Shown here: positions 14,937 through 22,582 of the stretch, piece by piece
Layout: each line of letters opens with the position of its first letter
Numbering within the stretch: position 1 is the first letter of the stretch
NCBI GenBank assembly: GCA_026707225.1
Contig: JAPOXG010000016.1
Coordinates: 1-46,278, forward strand
Length of the DNA: 46,278 nucleotides
Reading direction: 5' to 3'
From: Chloroflexota bacterium
GTDB taxonomy: Bacteria; Chloroflexota; Anaerolineae; Aggregatilineales; Phototrophicaceae
The notes under the pieces: model-generated
Seen by the model: only the letters and a program-made list of their open reading frames with translations
Database searches by the model: none
What the model was told of the DNA's origin: nothing
Position numbers and translations under genes: made by a program

Positions 14937-16376
14937 TCAAGAGCGGATGAAGGCGCTCGCGTCGGCTTTGAGCTTGGCCAGCGATGGCTCGTGCACGTAC
15001 ATCATGTGGCCCGCCTCGTATTCGGTGATGGTGATATTGTCGCGCAGCGCCGGGTCTAAGCCCATGTGCGCCAGCGAATAGTAGGCGGCTTGAAAGGGCG
15101 TGGCCAGGTCATAATAGCCCTGCGCCACCAGCACGCGCATGAAGGGATTCTTGGCGAAAGCGGCGCGCAGCCCTTCGCTGGTATCCGGAAAGCGACCGCC
15201 TTCGTATTTCCAGTTTTCGTTGACTTTGAAGCTGAGGATTTCGTAATTGAGGTCGGTCTCATACGCCAACTGCTCGCGCACATATTGGTTGAAGACCGCG
15301 GTATAGGGCGGCGTGATGGCGTGCATCGAAGGATCAAAGTCGAAGGCGGCGCCCTCAGCTGAAGCCATGATGCCGATGAAGCGGGAATCGAGGCGGCCCA
15401 CCGCGCGTTTGTCATCGCGCAGCAATTCTTTACAGAAGCTCATGATATTGATGCGCAGATCAGCGCCCAGGATGAAGCGCTGCGACAAGCCGGTATAGCG
15501 CGTCAGCCGCTCGGCGATCTCGGCGCGTTCTTCGCCGCTCATACGATCGCCTTTGGCCAGGGCGACGGTGTAATCGGCTTCAGCCCACTCGGCCACTTCC
15601 CGCAGCAGTTCGCGCAAGTCGCGCTTCTGCAGATCTTTTTCCAGCTTCCCGTGATAATGAGCGGCGGCGCAAAAGCTGGGCAGATAGAGGGTATAAGGCA
15701 GGTCATTGGCTTTGGTGAAGCGCAGGGTCTGGAAGTTCATCACTGTTGAGATGAGCGCGATGCCGTTGAAGGCGATGCCGCGATCGATGAGGTGACCGGC
15801 GAGCCCGGCGGCGCGCGTGGTGCCATAGCTTTCGCCGGCGAGATAAAGGGGCGAGGTCCAGCGCTTCTCCCGCGAGAGATAGAGGCGGATGAACTCGCCC
15901 ACGGCTTCGAGATCTTCTTCCAGCCCCCAGTATTTCTCGTTGTCGGCCGGGTCAGCGGCGCGCGAGTAACCGGTGCCGACCGGATCAATGAAGACGAGAT
16001 CGCCCAGGTCAAGCCAGGTATGGGTGTTGTCGATGAGTTTGTAGGGCGGCGGCGGCATGAATCCTTCTTCGCCCATGTCGACGCGTTTCGGTCCCAGCGC
16101 GCCCATGTGCAGCCAGATGGAAGCCGAGCCGGGACCGCCGTTGAAGACGAATATCAGCGGACGATTGGCGGGGTCGGCGTCCGCCTCGAGGGTGTAGGCG
16201 GTGTAGAAGATTTGGGCGGCGATTGCCCCCTTCTCGTCTTTGAGCGGCATCTTGCCGACTGCCGCGCGGTAGGCGAGCGTCGAATCAGCGAGCGCGAGCT
16301 GGTGGGAAGTGACGATAGGCGCCTCTTCGCTGATTTCGCTTTTGTCATCCGCGCATTTCTTCTCAGTTTCACTCAT
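14937..16376 (-). CDS. Peptidase S10 (serine carboxypeptidase family)
   Basis: The 479-residue alpha/beta-hydrolase shows the S10 set: oxyanion motif NGGPGSAS (79-86), nucleophile S183 in GESYGTT, the catalytic Asp in GYYDLATPF (about D423) and the His in EAGHMMYVH (about H457). It should remove C-terminal residues from peptides. No signal peptide is seen, unlike many secreted relatives, so a cytoplasmic role is possible. The ATG at 16376 has GGAG six bases upstream and lies within the last codons of the upstream MNT-HEPN gene (8-base overlap). An in-frame start at 16400 is less likely. A copy of its first 27 codons is present at 17132-17213. Confidence 0.88.
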   Translation of the reverse strand: MSETEKKCADDKSEISEEAPIVTSHQLALADSTLAYRAAVGKMPLKDEKGAIAAQIFYTAYTLEADADPANRPLIFVFNGGPGSASIWLHMGALGPKRVDMGEEGFMPPPPYKLIDNTHTWLDLGDLVFIDPVGTGYSRAADPADNEKYWGLEEDLEAVGEFIRLYLSREKRWTSPLYLAGESYGTTRAAGLAGHLIDRGIAFNGIALISTVMNFQTLRFTKANDLPYTLYLPSFCAAAHYHGKLEKDLQKRDLRELLREVAEWAEADYTVALAKGDRMSGEERAEIAERLTRYTGLSQRFILGADLRINIMSFCKELLRDDKRAVGRLDSRFIGIMASAEGAAFDFDPSMHAITPPYTAVFNQYVREQLAYETDLNYEILSFKVNENWKYEGGRFPDTSEGLRAAFAKNPFMRVLVAQGYYDLATPFQAAYYSLAHMGLDPALRDNITITEYEAGHMMYVHEPSLAKLKADASAFIRS

Positions 16377-16527
16377 CTTGCGCTCCATATTTGGCTTCAA
16401 TCAGACGATTCAATGCGGTGATAAGTGGCGGCAGCTGATAAGTTATGACTTCCCACAGCACGTCAAGGTTGATATTGGTATAGTCATGGATGAGTCTGTT
16501 GCGCATGCCGATGATTTTCCCCCAGTC
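16295..16527. repeat. 233-bp perfect direct repeat, left copy
   Basis: This stretch is identical, base for base, to 17132-17364 (offset 837). It covers the first 27 codons of the S10 peptidase gene and the last 53 codons of the first MNT-HEPN gene. Identity stops sharply at both ends. Confidence 0.95.
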
Positions 16528-17067
16528 AATCTCCGGCGCCAACGCCCTCGTTGCTTCGCTGACATGATTGGCGGCTTCGCCGATGACTTCGACTTCTCTC
16601 ACCAATGCCGATTTCAGCATCCTGATTTTCTCGATTTCGGCGCGCGCGCGCCCGGTGGCGAATTGAATAGCGTCTTCAGCCGCGTCCCGCATATGCAGCA
16701 GGCGCAGACGGTCTTTATCCGGCTTTTTATGCATCGGCTTTCTCTTGCTGGGATAGATGCCGTCGACATCGTAGAGCGGCTCGGCGCTGTCGATAACCTC
16801 TTGGCGAATGTAAGGACTGAGCGACTGTGGCGTGCCCAGGTCCACGGACCGTCCAATCAGTTCGCGCAAGTCCGCTTGTTGCCGCAAGACTGCATAGGCG
16901 TCGATTTTCGCCTCTGGCGCATATTCAATCAGCATGTCGATATCGCTGTCCGGACCAAAGTCGGCGCGCAGGACGGAGCCAAAGAGCAGCAGGCGCTTAA
17001 TCGGGCGCTGCTTGCAATAAGCGCGGATGGCTTCCAGCGGCAGTTGGAATTCAGCTGTCTCGCTCAT
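16369..17067 (-). CDS. Fused MNT nucleotidyltransferase-HEPN (HepT-like) protein, copy 1
   Basis: The 232-residue protein joins two domains usually encoded by separate genes. The N-terminal part (about 1-100) is a minimal nucleotidyltransferase with LLLFGSVLRADFGPDSDIDM (G30-S31, D42, D44). The C-terminal part (about 115-232) is a HEPN domain with RNRLIHDY (R189, H194, Y196), the R-X4-H-X-Y motif of HepT toxins. In type VII systems MntA adenylylates the Tyr of HepT and thereby inactivates it. A fusion would do this within one chain. It overlaps the S10 peptidase gene by eight bases. The copy upstream has diverged over its first three quarters but is identical at the 3' end. Confidence 0.82.
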   Translation of the reverse strand: MSETAEFQLPLEAIRAYCKQRPIKRLLLFGSVLRADFGPDSDIDMLIEYAPEAKIDAYAVLRQQADLRELIGRSVDLGTPQSLSPYIRQEVIDSAEPLYDVDGIYPSKRKPMHKKPDKDRLRLLHMRDAAEDAIQFATGRARAEIEKIRMLKSALVREVEVIGEAANHVSEATRALAPEIDWGKIIGMRNRLIHDYTNINLDVLWEVITYQLPPLITALNRLIEAKYGAQDE

Positions 17068-17131
17068 CGTCTTTGCTACCCAAGGCTTGCGCGCGAAGGC
17101 GCTGTGCAGTTGAACGTCGTGTCGACTAGCT

Positions 17132-17213
17132 CGAGCTGGTGGGAAGTGACGATAGGCGCCTCTTCGCTGATTTCGCTTTTGTCATCCGCGCATTTCTTCT
17201 CAGTTTCACTCAT
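17132..17213 (-). pseudogene. 5' fragment of the S10 peptidase gene
   Basis: The minus strand repeats the peptidase's ribosome site, ATG and about 27 codons (MSETEKKCADDKSEIS and on), then stops at a junction at 17131/17132 where unrelated sequence begins. It lies between the two MNT-HEPN genes and cannot make a working peptidase. It shows that the duplication included the neighbouring gene's start. Confidence 0.85.
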
Positions 17214-17364
17214 CTTGCGCTCCATATTTGGCTTCAATCAGACGATTCAATGCGGTGATAAGTGGCGGCAGCTGATAAGTTATGACTTCCCACAGCACGT
17301 CAAGGTTGATATTGGTATAGTCATGGATGAGTCTGTTGCGCATGCCGATGATTTTCCCCCAGTC
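17132..17364. repeat. 233-bp perfect direct repeat, right copy
   Basis: This is the exact second copy of 16295-16527. It covers the 3' end of the second MNT-HEPN gene and a fragment of the S10 peptidase gene. The flanking paralogous gene sequence immediately becomes divergent after 17364. Confidence 0.95.
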
Positions 17365-17904
17365 GATATCCGGGGCTAGCGCTCTGGTATCTTCGCTGAC
17401 ATGGTTCGCGGCTTCGCCAATGATTTCAATGGCTTTCACGAGCGCGAGATCCAGCATATCATCGCTATCTAAATCGGCGCGTGTTCGTCCGGTAGCAATG
17501 CGGCGGGCTTTCTCAGCCGCGTCCCGCATGTCCAGCAGGCGCATGCGGTCTCTGTCCGGCTTCTTTGGCATAGGCTTGCTCCTGCCTGGTTCAATGCCAT
17601 TCACATCGTATATCAGCTCGGCGCTTTCGATGACCTCTTGGCGAATATAGGGCTTGAGTGAGCGCGGTTCGCCCAGGTCCACCGGCCGCCCAATTATCTC
17701 GCTGAAATCCTCTTGCTGTCGAAAGATTTCATAGGCATCCAAGTCTGCTTCCGGCGCGTATTCCACCAGCAAATCGATGTCGCTTTCCTGTGTGAAATCT
17801 TCGCGCAGAGCCGAGCCAAACAGCAACAGCCGCTTAATCGGGCGCTGCCTGCAATAGGCGCGGATCGCTTCCAGCGGCAGTCGGAATTCAACTGTCTTGC
17901 TCAT
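17206..17904 (-). CDS. Fused MNT nucleotidyltransferase-HEPN (HepT-like) protein, copy 2
   Basis: This 232-residue paralogue of the downstream gene has the same two domains: LLLFGSALREDFTQESDIDL in the nucleotidyltransferase part and RNRLIHDY in the HEPN part. The N-terminal and middle regions differ at many positions, for instance around residues 52-75 and 130-155, while the last 53 codons are identical in DNA to copy 1. The ATG at 17904 is chosen over the longer frame because an extended -10 promoter lies at 17940-17948. Keeping two divergent fused copies side by side could widen specificity or protect against loss. Function is inferred from the MntA/HepT family. Confidence 0.82.
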   Translation of the reverse strand: MSKTVEFRLPLEAIRAYCRQRPIKRLLLFGSALREDFTQESDIDLLVEYAPEADLDAYEIFRQQEDFSEIIGRPVDLGEPRSLKPYIRQEVIESAELIYDVNGIEPGRSKPMPKKPDRDRMRLLDMRDAAEKARRIATGRTRADLDSDDMLDLALVKAIEIIGEAANHVSEDTRALAPDIDWGKIIGMRNRLIHDYTNINLDVLWEVITYQLPPLITALNRLIEAKYGAQDE

Positions 17905-17923
17905 CGTCTTTGCCACCCCATGC

Positions 17924-17952
17924 TTGCGCGTGGAGGCACAGTATATCATAAT
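17924..17952 (+). promoter_or_regulatory. Promoter of recO
   Basis: TTGCGC (17924-17929) and CATAAT (17947-17952) are separated by 17 bases, with the recO ATG 25 bases further on. The box region overlaps the divergent promoter of MNT-HEPN copy 2. Confidence 0.5.
17940..17948 (-). promoter_or_regulatory. Extended -10 promoter of MNT-HEPN copy 2
   Basis: On the minus strand TGATATACT is an extended -10 element (TGn plus TATACT). It lies 35 bases before the ATG at 17904. It overlaps the recO promoter on the other strand, so the two may compete for polymerase. Confidence 0.5.
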
Positions 17953-17977
17953 CGCGCCAGCCAATGAATGCAGCGCC

Positions 17978-18757
17978 ATGCCGCCACGCCAGTTCCGCAC
18001 CCAAGCCATCATCCTCAGCCGCCGTGATTTTGGCGAAGCGGACCGGCTGCTGACCCTGTTCACGCCGGGCCGCGGCAAGATCCGCGCCATCGCCAAGGGC
18101 GCGCGCAAACCGAGCGCCAAGCTCAGCGGTCATGTCGAGCTATTCTCCCGCAGCGATTGTCTCATCCATCGGGGGCGCAACCTCGATATCCTGACGCAGG
18201 CCGAGTTGATCGAGCCTTATCTCGGGCTGCGAGAGGATTTGGCGCGGGGCGCCTACGCCAATTATGTGGCTGAGCTGCTGGATCGCTTCACCGCTGATGA
18301 GGAGGAGGCGGGCGCGGCGCTATTCACGCTGCTGCATCAGACGCTGGAGCGCATCGCGCAGGCGGCTGATCCCCGCTTGGCGGCGCGCTACTTCGAGCTG
18401 CAGCTGCTCGATCTGGTCGGCTTTCGACCGGAGCTGAGCGAGTGTGTGATCAGCCGGGCGGCGCTAGAGCCGGAGTCGCAATACTTCAGCCGTGAGGAGG
18501 GTGGCGTCGTGAGCCGCGCGGCCGCGTCTCAAGTGGCGTCGCGGCTGGTTGAGATCGACATGGTCACGCTAAAGCTGCTGCGTCATTTGCAGCGCAGCGC
18601 CGAAGCCTGGGAGCGGGTGAGCAGCCTGCGGGTCACCGCCGAGCAGCATCAGCGCGCCGAACGCATCATGCTGGGCTACATCGCGCACCTGCTGGAGCGC
18701 AAGCTGGAGAGCGTCGATTTTATACGGCGGCTGCGGCAGTTTTCGCCGGGGGCGTGA
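17978..18757 (+). CDS. recO: DNA repair protein RecO
   Basis: This 259-residue protein has the RecO start (FRTQAIILSRRDFGEADRLL followed by TLFTPGRGKIRAIAKGARKP), an OB-fold, and a helical C-terminal domain with ARYFELQLLDLVGFRPELSE. RecO helps load RecA onto SSB-coated DNA and anneals strands in the RecFOR pathway. The usual four-cysteine zinc site after the GFRP stretch is reduced to a single Cys (SECVISRAAL), so this is a zinc-free variant. It is transcribed divergently from the MNT-HEPN genes and converges with a small coiled-coil gene 12 bases from its stop. Confidence 0.9.
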   Translation: MPPRQFRTQAIILSRRDFGEADRLLTLFTPGRGKIRAIAKGARKPSAKLSGHVELFSRSDCLIHRGRNLDILTQAELIEPYLGLREDLARGAYANYVAELLDRFTADEEEAGAALFTLLHQTLERIAQAADPRLAARYFELQLLDLVGFRPELSECVISRAALEPESQYFSREEGGVVSRAAASQVASRLVEIDMVTLKLLRHLQRSAEAWERVSSLRVTAEQHQRAERIMLGYIAHLLERKLESVDFIRRLRQFSPGA

Positions 18758-18769
18758 GAGGGATACAGA

Positions 18770-19033
18770 TCACCCGCTGCCGGCGGATTCCCTCACAACT
18801 TTCGTTCTGTCTGATGATTCGAGCAGTTTCCTGATTGCCACCATTTCTTCCACCATCTTGGCCATCAGATTTTCGATATTCTTCAGTCGCTCGGCCCCCT
18901 CTTTGAATATCGTGGACTCTTCACGCTTGCCCGCGCTAAGCTCTCGCTGCAGTTGCATTAGTGCGATTTGGTCAATCAACGACGCGCCTTTCACGTCATT
19001 TATTCGTCCGACTTTCACGTCTTGGGGTTCCAT
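18770..19033 (-). CDS. Small coiled-coil protein, unknown function
   Basis: The 87-residue protein has a start rich in V, D and G (MEPQDVKVGRINDVKGASLI), then a long helix with heptad-like spacing (ERLKNIENLMAKMVEEMVAI). No family is recognised. The ATG has AAAGG upstream. It converges with recO and lies 74 bases before the glycosyltransferase gene's end. A structural or adaptor role through self-assembly is possible. Confidence 0.5.
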   Translation of the reverse strand: MEPQDVKVGRINDVKGASLIDQIALMQLQRELSAGKREESTIFKEGAERLKNIENLMAKMVEEMVAIRKLLESSDRTKVVRESAGSG

Positions 19034-19107
19034 TTTCAGCAGCCTTTCGGTTATCTAATATTAGCCATGAGTGCCACGCATTTTACATCACCCGGCCGTA
19101 TATGCGC

Positions 19108-20214
19108 TCAGCCTTTTGCTGAACCCAACATTTCGCGATACACGGCCGCAGTCGCCTCAGCGATGCGCTCGTGGGTGAAATGCGACAGGAAGCGCGCCCG
19201 GCCATTCTGAACCAGCTTGGCGCGTAGAGTGGGCTGATCGCGCAAGTCGCGCAAGGCAGCCGCCAGCGCTTCAACATCGCCTTCGGGCACGATGAGACCG
19301 GCATCGCCGATGACGCCGGGGATGGCGCCGCTGTCGCTGCCGACGACTGGCACGCCCCCCGCCATCGCCTCAACCAGCACGCGGCCGAACTGCTCTTTCC
19401 AGTTGGGGCGGGTCAGTGATGGCAGGACTAGCGCATCGAGCTTGTGATATTCGGCTGATAAGTCCGTCGACGGCAGCTGCCCGCTGAAGACGGTCTGTTC
19501 GCCGTTGCCCAGAGAGTGGGCGAGCGCTTCCATTTCCTCACGCGCCGAGCCGCCGCCGACCAGCCGCAAGCGCCAGTCGCCTTCCAGTTGAGCGGCCGCT
19601 CGCAGCAAAATCCCCACGCCTTTTTCCGGCACGATGCGCCCGATATAGCCGATGGTGAAGGGGCGCTCGGGGCGGCTCGCGGCTGGCTGGAATAAGTCGG
19701 GCGATGTGCCAAATTGCGGAATCACAGCCAGCGGACCGGCGTATCCCTTTGCGCGCAGAACATCGGCGGCGGCGGTTGTGCCAGCCAGGGCGTAGTCGGC
19801 ATTGCGCATGGCATAGCGCTCGCCCCAATTGAAAGGCGGCGGATAAGCGCGCTGGATATTCTGCCAGCTGAAGAAGAGCGACTTAGCGCCGAGGCGGCGA
19901 GCATGCCAAAGCGCCTGCCAGGTCGCCAGGTTATATGGTTCTTCGTCAATATGTACGATGTGCGGCTTGAACCAGCGAATTTCACGCGCCAGGGTCGGGT
20001 AGTGGTGCAGGTGGAAATTGCCGTTGAAGCGGATGGGAATCTCGCGCAGTTGATATCCCTGAGTGTGAGCTCGCTCGAGCTGCTGAACGCCACGCTCGTC
20101 CGCCCAGCTTGGCGGCGCCAGCACGGTCAAGTCGACGCCCAAGCCGGCGATCGCCTCCAGCTTCGGCTGGTAGATGCCGACGATACAGGCTTTCGATAGC
20201 ATCAGGACGCGCAT
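19108..20214 (-). CDS. Glycosyltransferase family 4
   Basis: This 368-residue GT-B enzyme has an N-terminal acceptor domain (HIVHIDEEPYNLATWQALWH) and a C-terminal nucleotide-sugar domain with IGYIGRIVPEKGVGILLRA, LRLVGGGS and the E-x7-E motif EQFGRVLVEAMAGGVPVVGS. It transfers a sugar, probably onto a lipid-linked or surface glycan at the inner face of the membrane; the sugar is unknown. The stop of the upstream phosphoesterase gene is 38 bases before its ATG, which follows AGGA, so both share a transcript. A second GT4 gene and a sugar-phosphate transferase lie 2-5 kb away. Confidence 0.88.
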   Translation of the reverse strand: MRVLMLSKACIVGIYQPKLEAIAGLGVDLTVLAPPSWADERGVQQLERAHTQGYQLREIPIRFNGNFHLHHYPTLAREIRWFKPHIVHIDEEPYNLATWQALWHARRLGAKSLFFSWQNIQRAYPPPFNWGERYAMRNADYALAGTTAAADVLRAKGYAGPLAVIPQFGTSPDLFQPAASRPERPFTIGYIGRIVPEKGVGILLRAAAQLEGDWRLRLVGGGSAREEMEALAHSLGNGEQTVFSGQLPSTDLSAEYHKLDALVLPSLTRPNWKEQFGRVLVEAMAGGVPVVGSDSGAIPGVIGDAGLIVPEGDVEALAAALRDLRDQPTLRAKLVQNGRARFLSHFTHERIAEATAAVYREMLGSAKG

Positions 20215-20252
20215 GATTCGTCCTCACGATCGGAAATCGTCTGCGGTCCTGC

Positions 20253-20840
20253 CTAAATGATTTCGAGCGGCGGTTCGCCACAGCGCGCGCTCGCGTCGTA
20301 AACGCGGAAGTTGAAGTCGGGCAGCGACAGCACGCCGTAGGAATGGGAGGTGGCGCGGGCGCATTTGAAGGTATAAAGCGACCCGGGATTGACCAGGCAG
20401 CCCCACTCGGTTTTCATATGCAGCGGCAAATGGGTATGACCCGTGACCAGGACATTGGCTTTCAGCGAGCGCAGCACCATCTTCAAATAGGTCGTCGACA
20501 GGTGATCGCGATACATGCCCCACATATTATTGCCGGGCTTGCCATGGCACATGTAAACCGTCACCCCGGCCAACTCGCCCTGCCAATCCAGGGGCAGACT
20601 GCGCAGATACTGCCGATTCTCCTGCCGGAGTCCATAGAGCCATTCGTCATGATTGCCGCGCGCTACCGGGATGCGACGCGCGCGAATCATATCAACCACG
20701 CGGTCGGGATCGGGTCCGCGCCCGACTAAATCGCCCGCGCAAAGTATCTGGTCTACGTTATGATGTTCGGCAAATCGATCGAGTACATCCTCTAGCGCAG
20801 CGTAATCGGCGTGCACGTCAGATATGATTCCAATCTGCAT
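20253..20840 (-). CDS. Metallophosphoesterase, YfcE/MJ0936-like
   Basis: The 195-residue protein has the full calcineurin-like metal set: GIISDVHAD, LCAGDLVGRGPDP, VARGNHDEW, VYMCHGKPG and VTGHTHLPLH. These residues hold two divalent metals and hydrolyse phosphodiesters. The YfcE-like size and the absence of extra domains suggest a small cytoplasmic phosphodiesterase; the natural substrate is unknown. The ATG at 20840 fits the family start; a GTG two codons upstream is possible. A TATAAT promoter lies 34 bases upstream, and the glycosyltransferase gene follows in the same operon. Confidence 0.88.
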   Translation of the reverse strand: MQIGIISDVHADYAALEDVLDRFAEHHNVDQILCAGDLVGRGPDPDRVVDMIRARRIPVARGNHDEWLYGLRQENRQYLRSLPLDWQGELAGVTVYMCHGKPGNNMWGMYRDHLSTTYLKMVLRSLKANVLVTGHTHLPLHMKTEWGCLVNPGSLYTFKCARATSHSYGVLSLPDFNFRVYDASARCGEPPLEII

Positions 20841-20874
20841 CCGCACTAGACCTTAACCGTTCACTACGTCACTC

Positions 20875-20903
20875 ATTATAGTCCAGCTTCACCGTGATGT
20901 AGA
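20875..20903 (-). promoter_or_regulatory. Promoter of the phosphoesterase-glycosyltransferase operon
   Basis: On the minus strand TCTACA (20898-20903) and a perfect TATAAT (20875-20880) are separated by 17 bases. Confidence 0.55.
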
Positions 20904-21475
20904 GACGGGATACGCCAAGACCGCGACTGACCTTCAACCCGATGGCGGCGGAAATGGAAAATGGTAGTTCTATCCGCGTTTGACATTTTCGACCAAAGAG
21001 AATGACGCCAGGCAAATATGCAGTTTCAGGCTGAAATCAGTCTGAATTCTTTAGCATTTCTACAGCGCCATAAGTAGAGCTTCATCACAAAACTAAGCAT
21101 ATTCTATTAACTTCTATAACATAGTTTAGATTAAGACTGTCTGCCCAATTTGCGTGACAGGTCGCAGTGATTTGCGATACGCGCGTCCGACGCCTTAGCC
21201 AACCGCGGAGCTATTCTCTCTTCGGCGATCGTACAAATTTTCTATTTACATCATTGTCGCTTTGTAATAAACTGATTCTAATACAGCATCTTGCGCTCTT
21301 GATCACAGCCGTTGGATTCATCCGCAATGTGGCTGTTAATTACCTGAGTTTCCATTTGCGAAGGTATGACACATTCACAACTATTAGATGAATAGCAACA
21401 CCCTATTTTAGAGGCAAGATGCAGACCGCTCGCCACAGATTGACATTCTGTTAAGAACATCCAGGCGATGTGACC
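20904..21475. other. AT-rich spacer with a 22-bp palindrome
   Basis: This stretch of about 570 bases is distinctly more AT-rich than the genes around it and holds no convincing coding frame; the open frames at 21167-21391 (+) and 21278-21460 (-) lack motifs and ribosome sites. It contains the near-perfect palindrome at 21025-21046. It may carry regulatory sites for the small secreted peptide gene or an RNA gene that could not be recognised. Confidence 0.4.
21025..21046. repeat. 22-bp near-perfect palindrome, operator-like
   Basis: TTCAGGCTGA and TCAGTCTGAA form 10-base arms around AA, with one mismatched position. Size and symmetry suit a dimeric regulator, though no target gene start lies close. 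Confidence 0.4.
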
Positions 21476-21610
21476 ATGACACGACTAACGCTGCTGATCG
21501 CAACATTCGTTTTGGTGATACTATTGCTGGTCGTACCGGCGCTTGCTGGCAATGTGGGAGCCCAGCTGAACGCGTTTAGCGCGAGCCCGCCTTTCGCGAA
21601 TTTCGCTTGA
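21476..21610 (+). CDS. Small secreted peptide, 44 residues
   Basis: A short frame runs from ATG at 21476 to TGA at 21608-21610. The start MTRLTLLIATFVLVILLLVV is a strong signal peptide or membrane anchor, followed by PALAGNVGAQ with a likely cleavage after ALA. The remaining 20 residues are rich in Ala, Ser, Phe and Asn. No family is recognised and the ribosome site is weak. It lies alone between an AT-rich spacer and the convergent trhO gene. Confidence 0.4.
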   Translation: MTRLTLLIATFVLVILLLVVPALAGNVGAQLNAFSASPPFANFA

Positions 21611-21630
21611 GTGGCGCGCGCCGCTTTGGC

Positions 21631-22437
21631 TCAGAGGAAGTTCGTTGAACAGCACTGCGGACATTGTTCGTCGGACACGTTGACCACCGCTTTGCAATCA
21701 TCGCAGATCGTAATGTTGCCCTTGCGCAAGCCATGGTCGAGCGACACGCGTTCATCAAATACAAAGCACTCCCCTTCCCACAGCGATTCTTCCGGTTTGA
21801 CCTTTTCCAGATAATGCAGGATGCCGCCGCGCAGATGGTAGACCGCTTCAAAGCCGCGGCCGAGCAGGAAGGCGCTTGCTTTCTCGCAGCGGATGCCGCC
21901 GGTACAGAACATGGCGATGCGTCTATGCAGAGCCGGGTCGAGGTTCTCGGTCATATAACGCGGCAATTCATGGAATGACTCGGTCTCGGGATTGCGCGAC
22001 CCGCGAAACGTGCCCATCCGCACTTCGTAATCATTGCGAGCATCCAGCAAAAGCAAGTCATCCTCTGTGATCAGGCGATTCCAGTCTTCTGGCTCGACAT
22101 AGGCGCCGGCGCGAGCTCGGGGGTCGATTCCTGGCGCCTTCATCGCCACGATTTCCCGCTTCAAGCGCACCTTCATTCGGCCGAAGGGAATGACATCGTG
22201 AAAAGAATCCTTCACCAACAGGTCGGCCAAACGCGGATCAGCGCGCAGATACGAAAGCGCCGATTCCACGGCGGTCCGCTCGCCGGCGATGGCTCCATTG
22301 ATGCCTTCGCTCGCGAGCAGGATCGTGCCGCGGACGGGGAGCGCTCGGCAGAAATCCAGCAGCGCTGGGCGCAAGCCCCGATAATCGGGCAACGGAACAA
22401 ACTTGTAGAAGGCGGCAATGCGGACCGGCTTTTCCAT
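21631..22437 (-). CDS. trhO: tRNA U34 hydroxylase TrhO (rhodanese-like)
   Basis: The 268-residue protein has an N-terminal domain (VRIAAFYKFVPLPDYRGLRP) and a rhodanese domain with LLLDARNDYEVRMGTF and the active-site loop FCTGGIRCEKASAF. The C-terminus has paired cysteines (CDDC and CPQCC). This is the TrhO/YceA layout; the enzyme hydroxylates uridine 34 of tRNA to 5-hydroxyuridine using oxygen. The ATG at 22437 fits the family start; an ATG at 22458 lies eight bases after a -10 box and could be used without a leader. It is divergent from the downstream glycosyltransferase gene. Confidence 0.92.
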   Translation of the reverse strand: MEKPVRIAAFYKFVPLPDYRGLRPALLDFCRALPVRGTILLASEGINGAIAGERTAVESALSYLRADPRLADLLVKDSFHDVIPFGRMKVRLKREIVAMKAPGIDPRARAGAYVEPEDWNRLITEDDLLLLDARNDYEVRMGTFRGSRNPETESFHELPRYMTENLDPALHRRIAMFCTGGIRCEKASAFLLGRGFEAVYHLRGGILHYLEKVKPEESLWEGECFVFDERVSLDHGLRKGNITICDDCKAVVNVSDEQCPQCCSTNFL

Positions 22438-22466
22438 GGACAGGGCGCTCTCCACCATGCCCCGTA

Positions 22467-22495
22467 ATTGTAGGCGGGCAACGCAACAATGTGCA
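22467..22495 (-). promoter_or_regulatory. Promoter of trhO
   Basis: TGCACA (22490-22495) and TACAAT (22467-22472) on the minus strand have a 17-base spacer. Transcription would start within a few bases of the ATG at 22458. Confidence 0.45.
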
Positions 22496-22569
22496 GGTGA
22501 AATCGGGCGCTTGACCATTGAACGCAGCAGCGTAGGTTTTGCGCAAGAAAGACTCGAGACGGCGTATGT

Positions 22570-22575
22570 TATACT
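22570..22575 (+). promoter_or_regulatory. -10 box of the glycosyltransferase gene at 22583
   Basis: TATACT ends seven bases before the ATG. The mRNA would be leaderless or nearly so. No good -35 box is visible. Confidence 0.35.
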
Positions 22576-22582
22576 CGAAGGC

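Noticed and set aside
21167..21460. Two opposite short frames (74 and 60 codons)
   Set aside because: Composition is random-like, rich in Cys/Ser/Phe, with no start signals.
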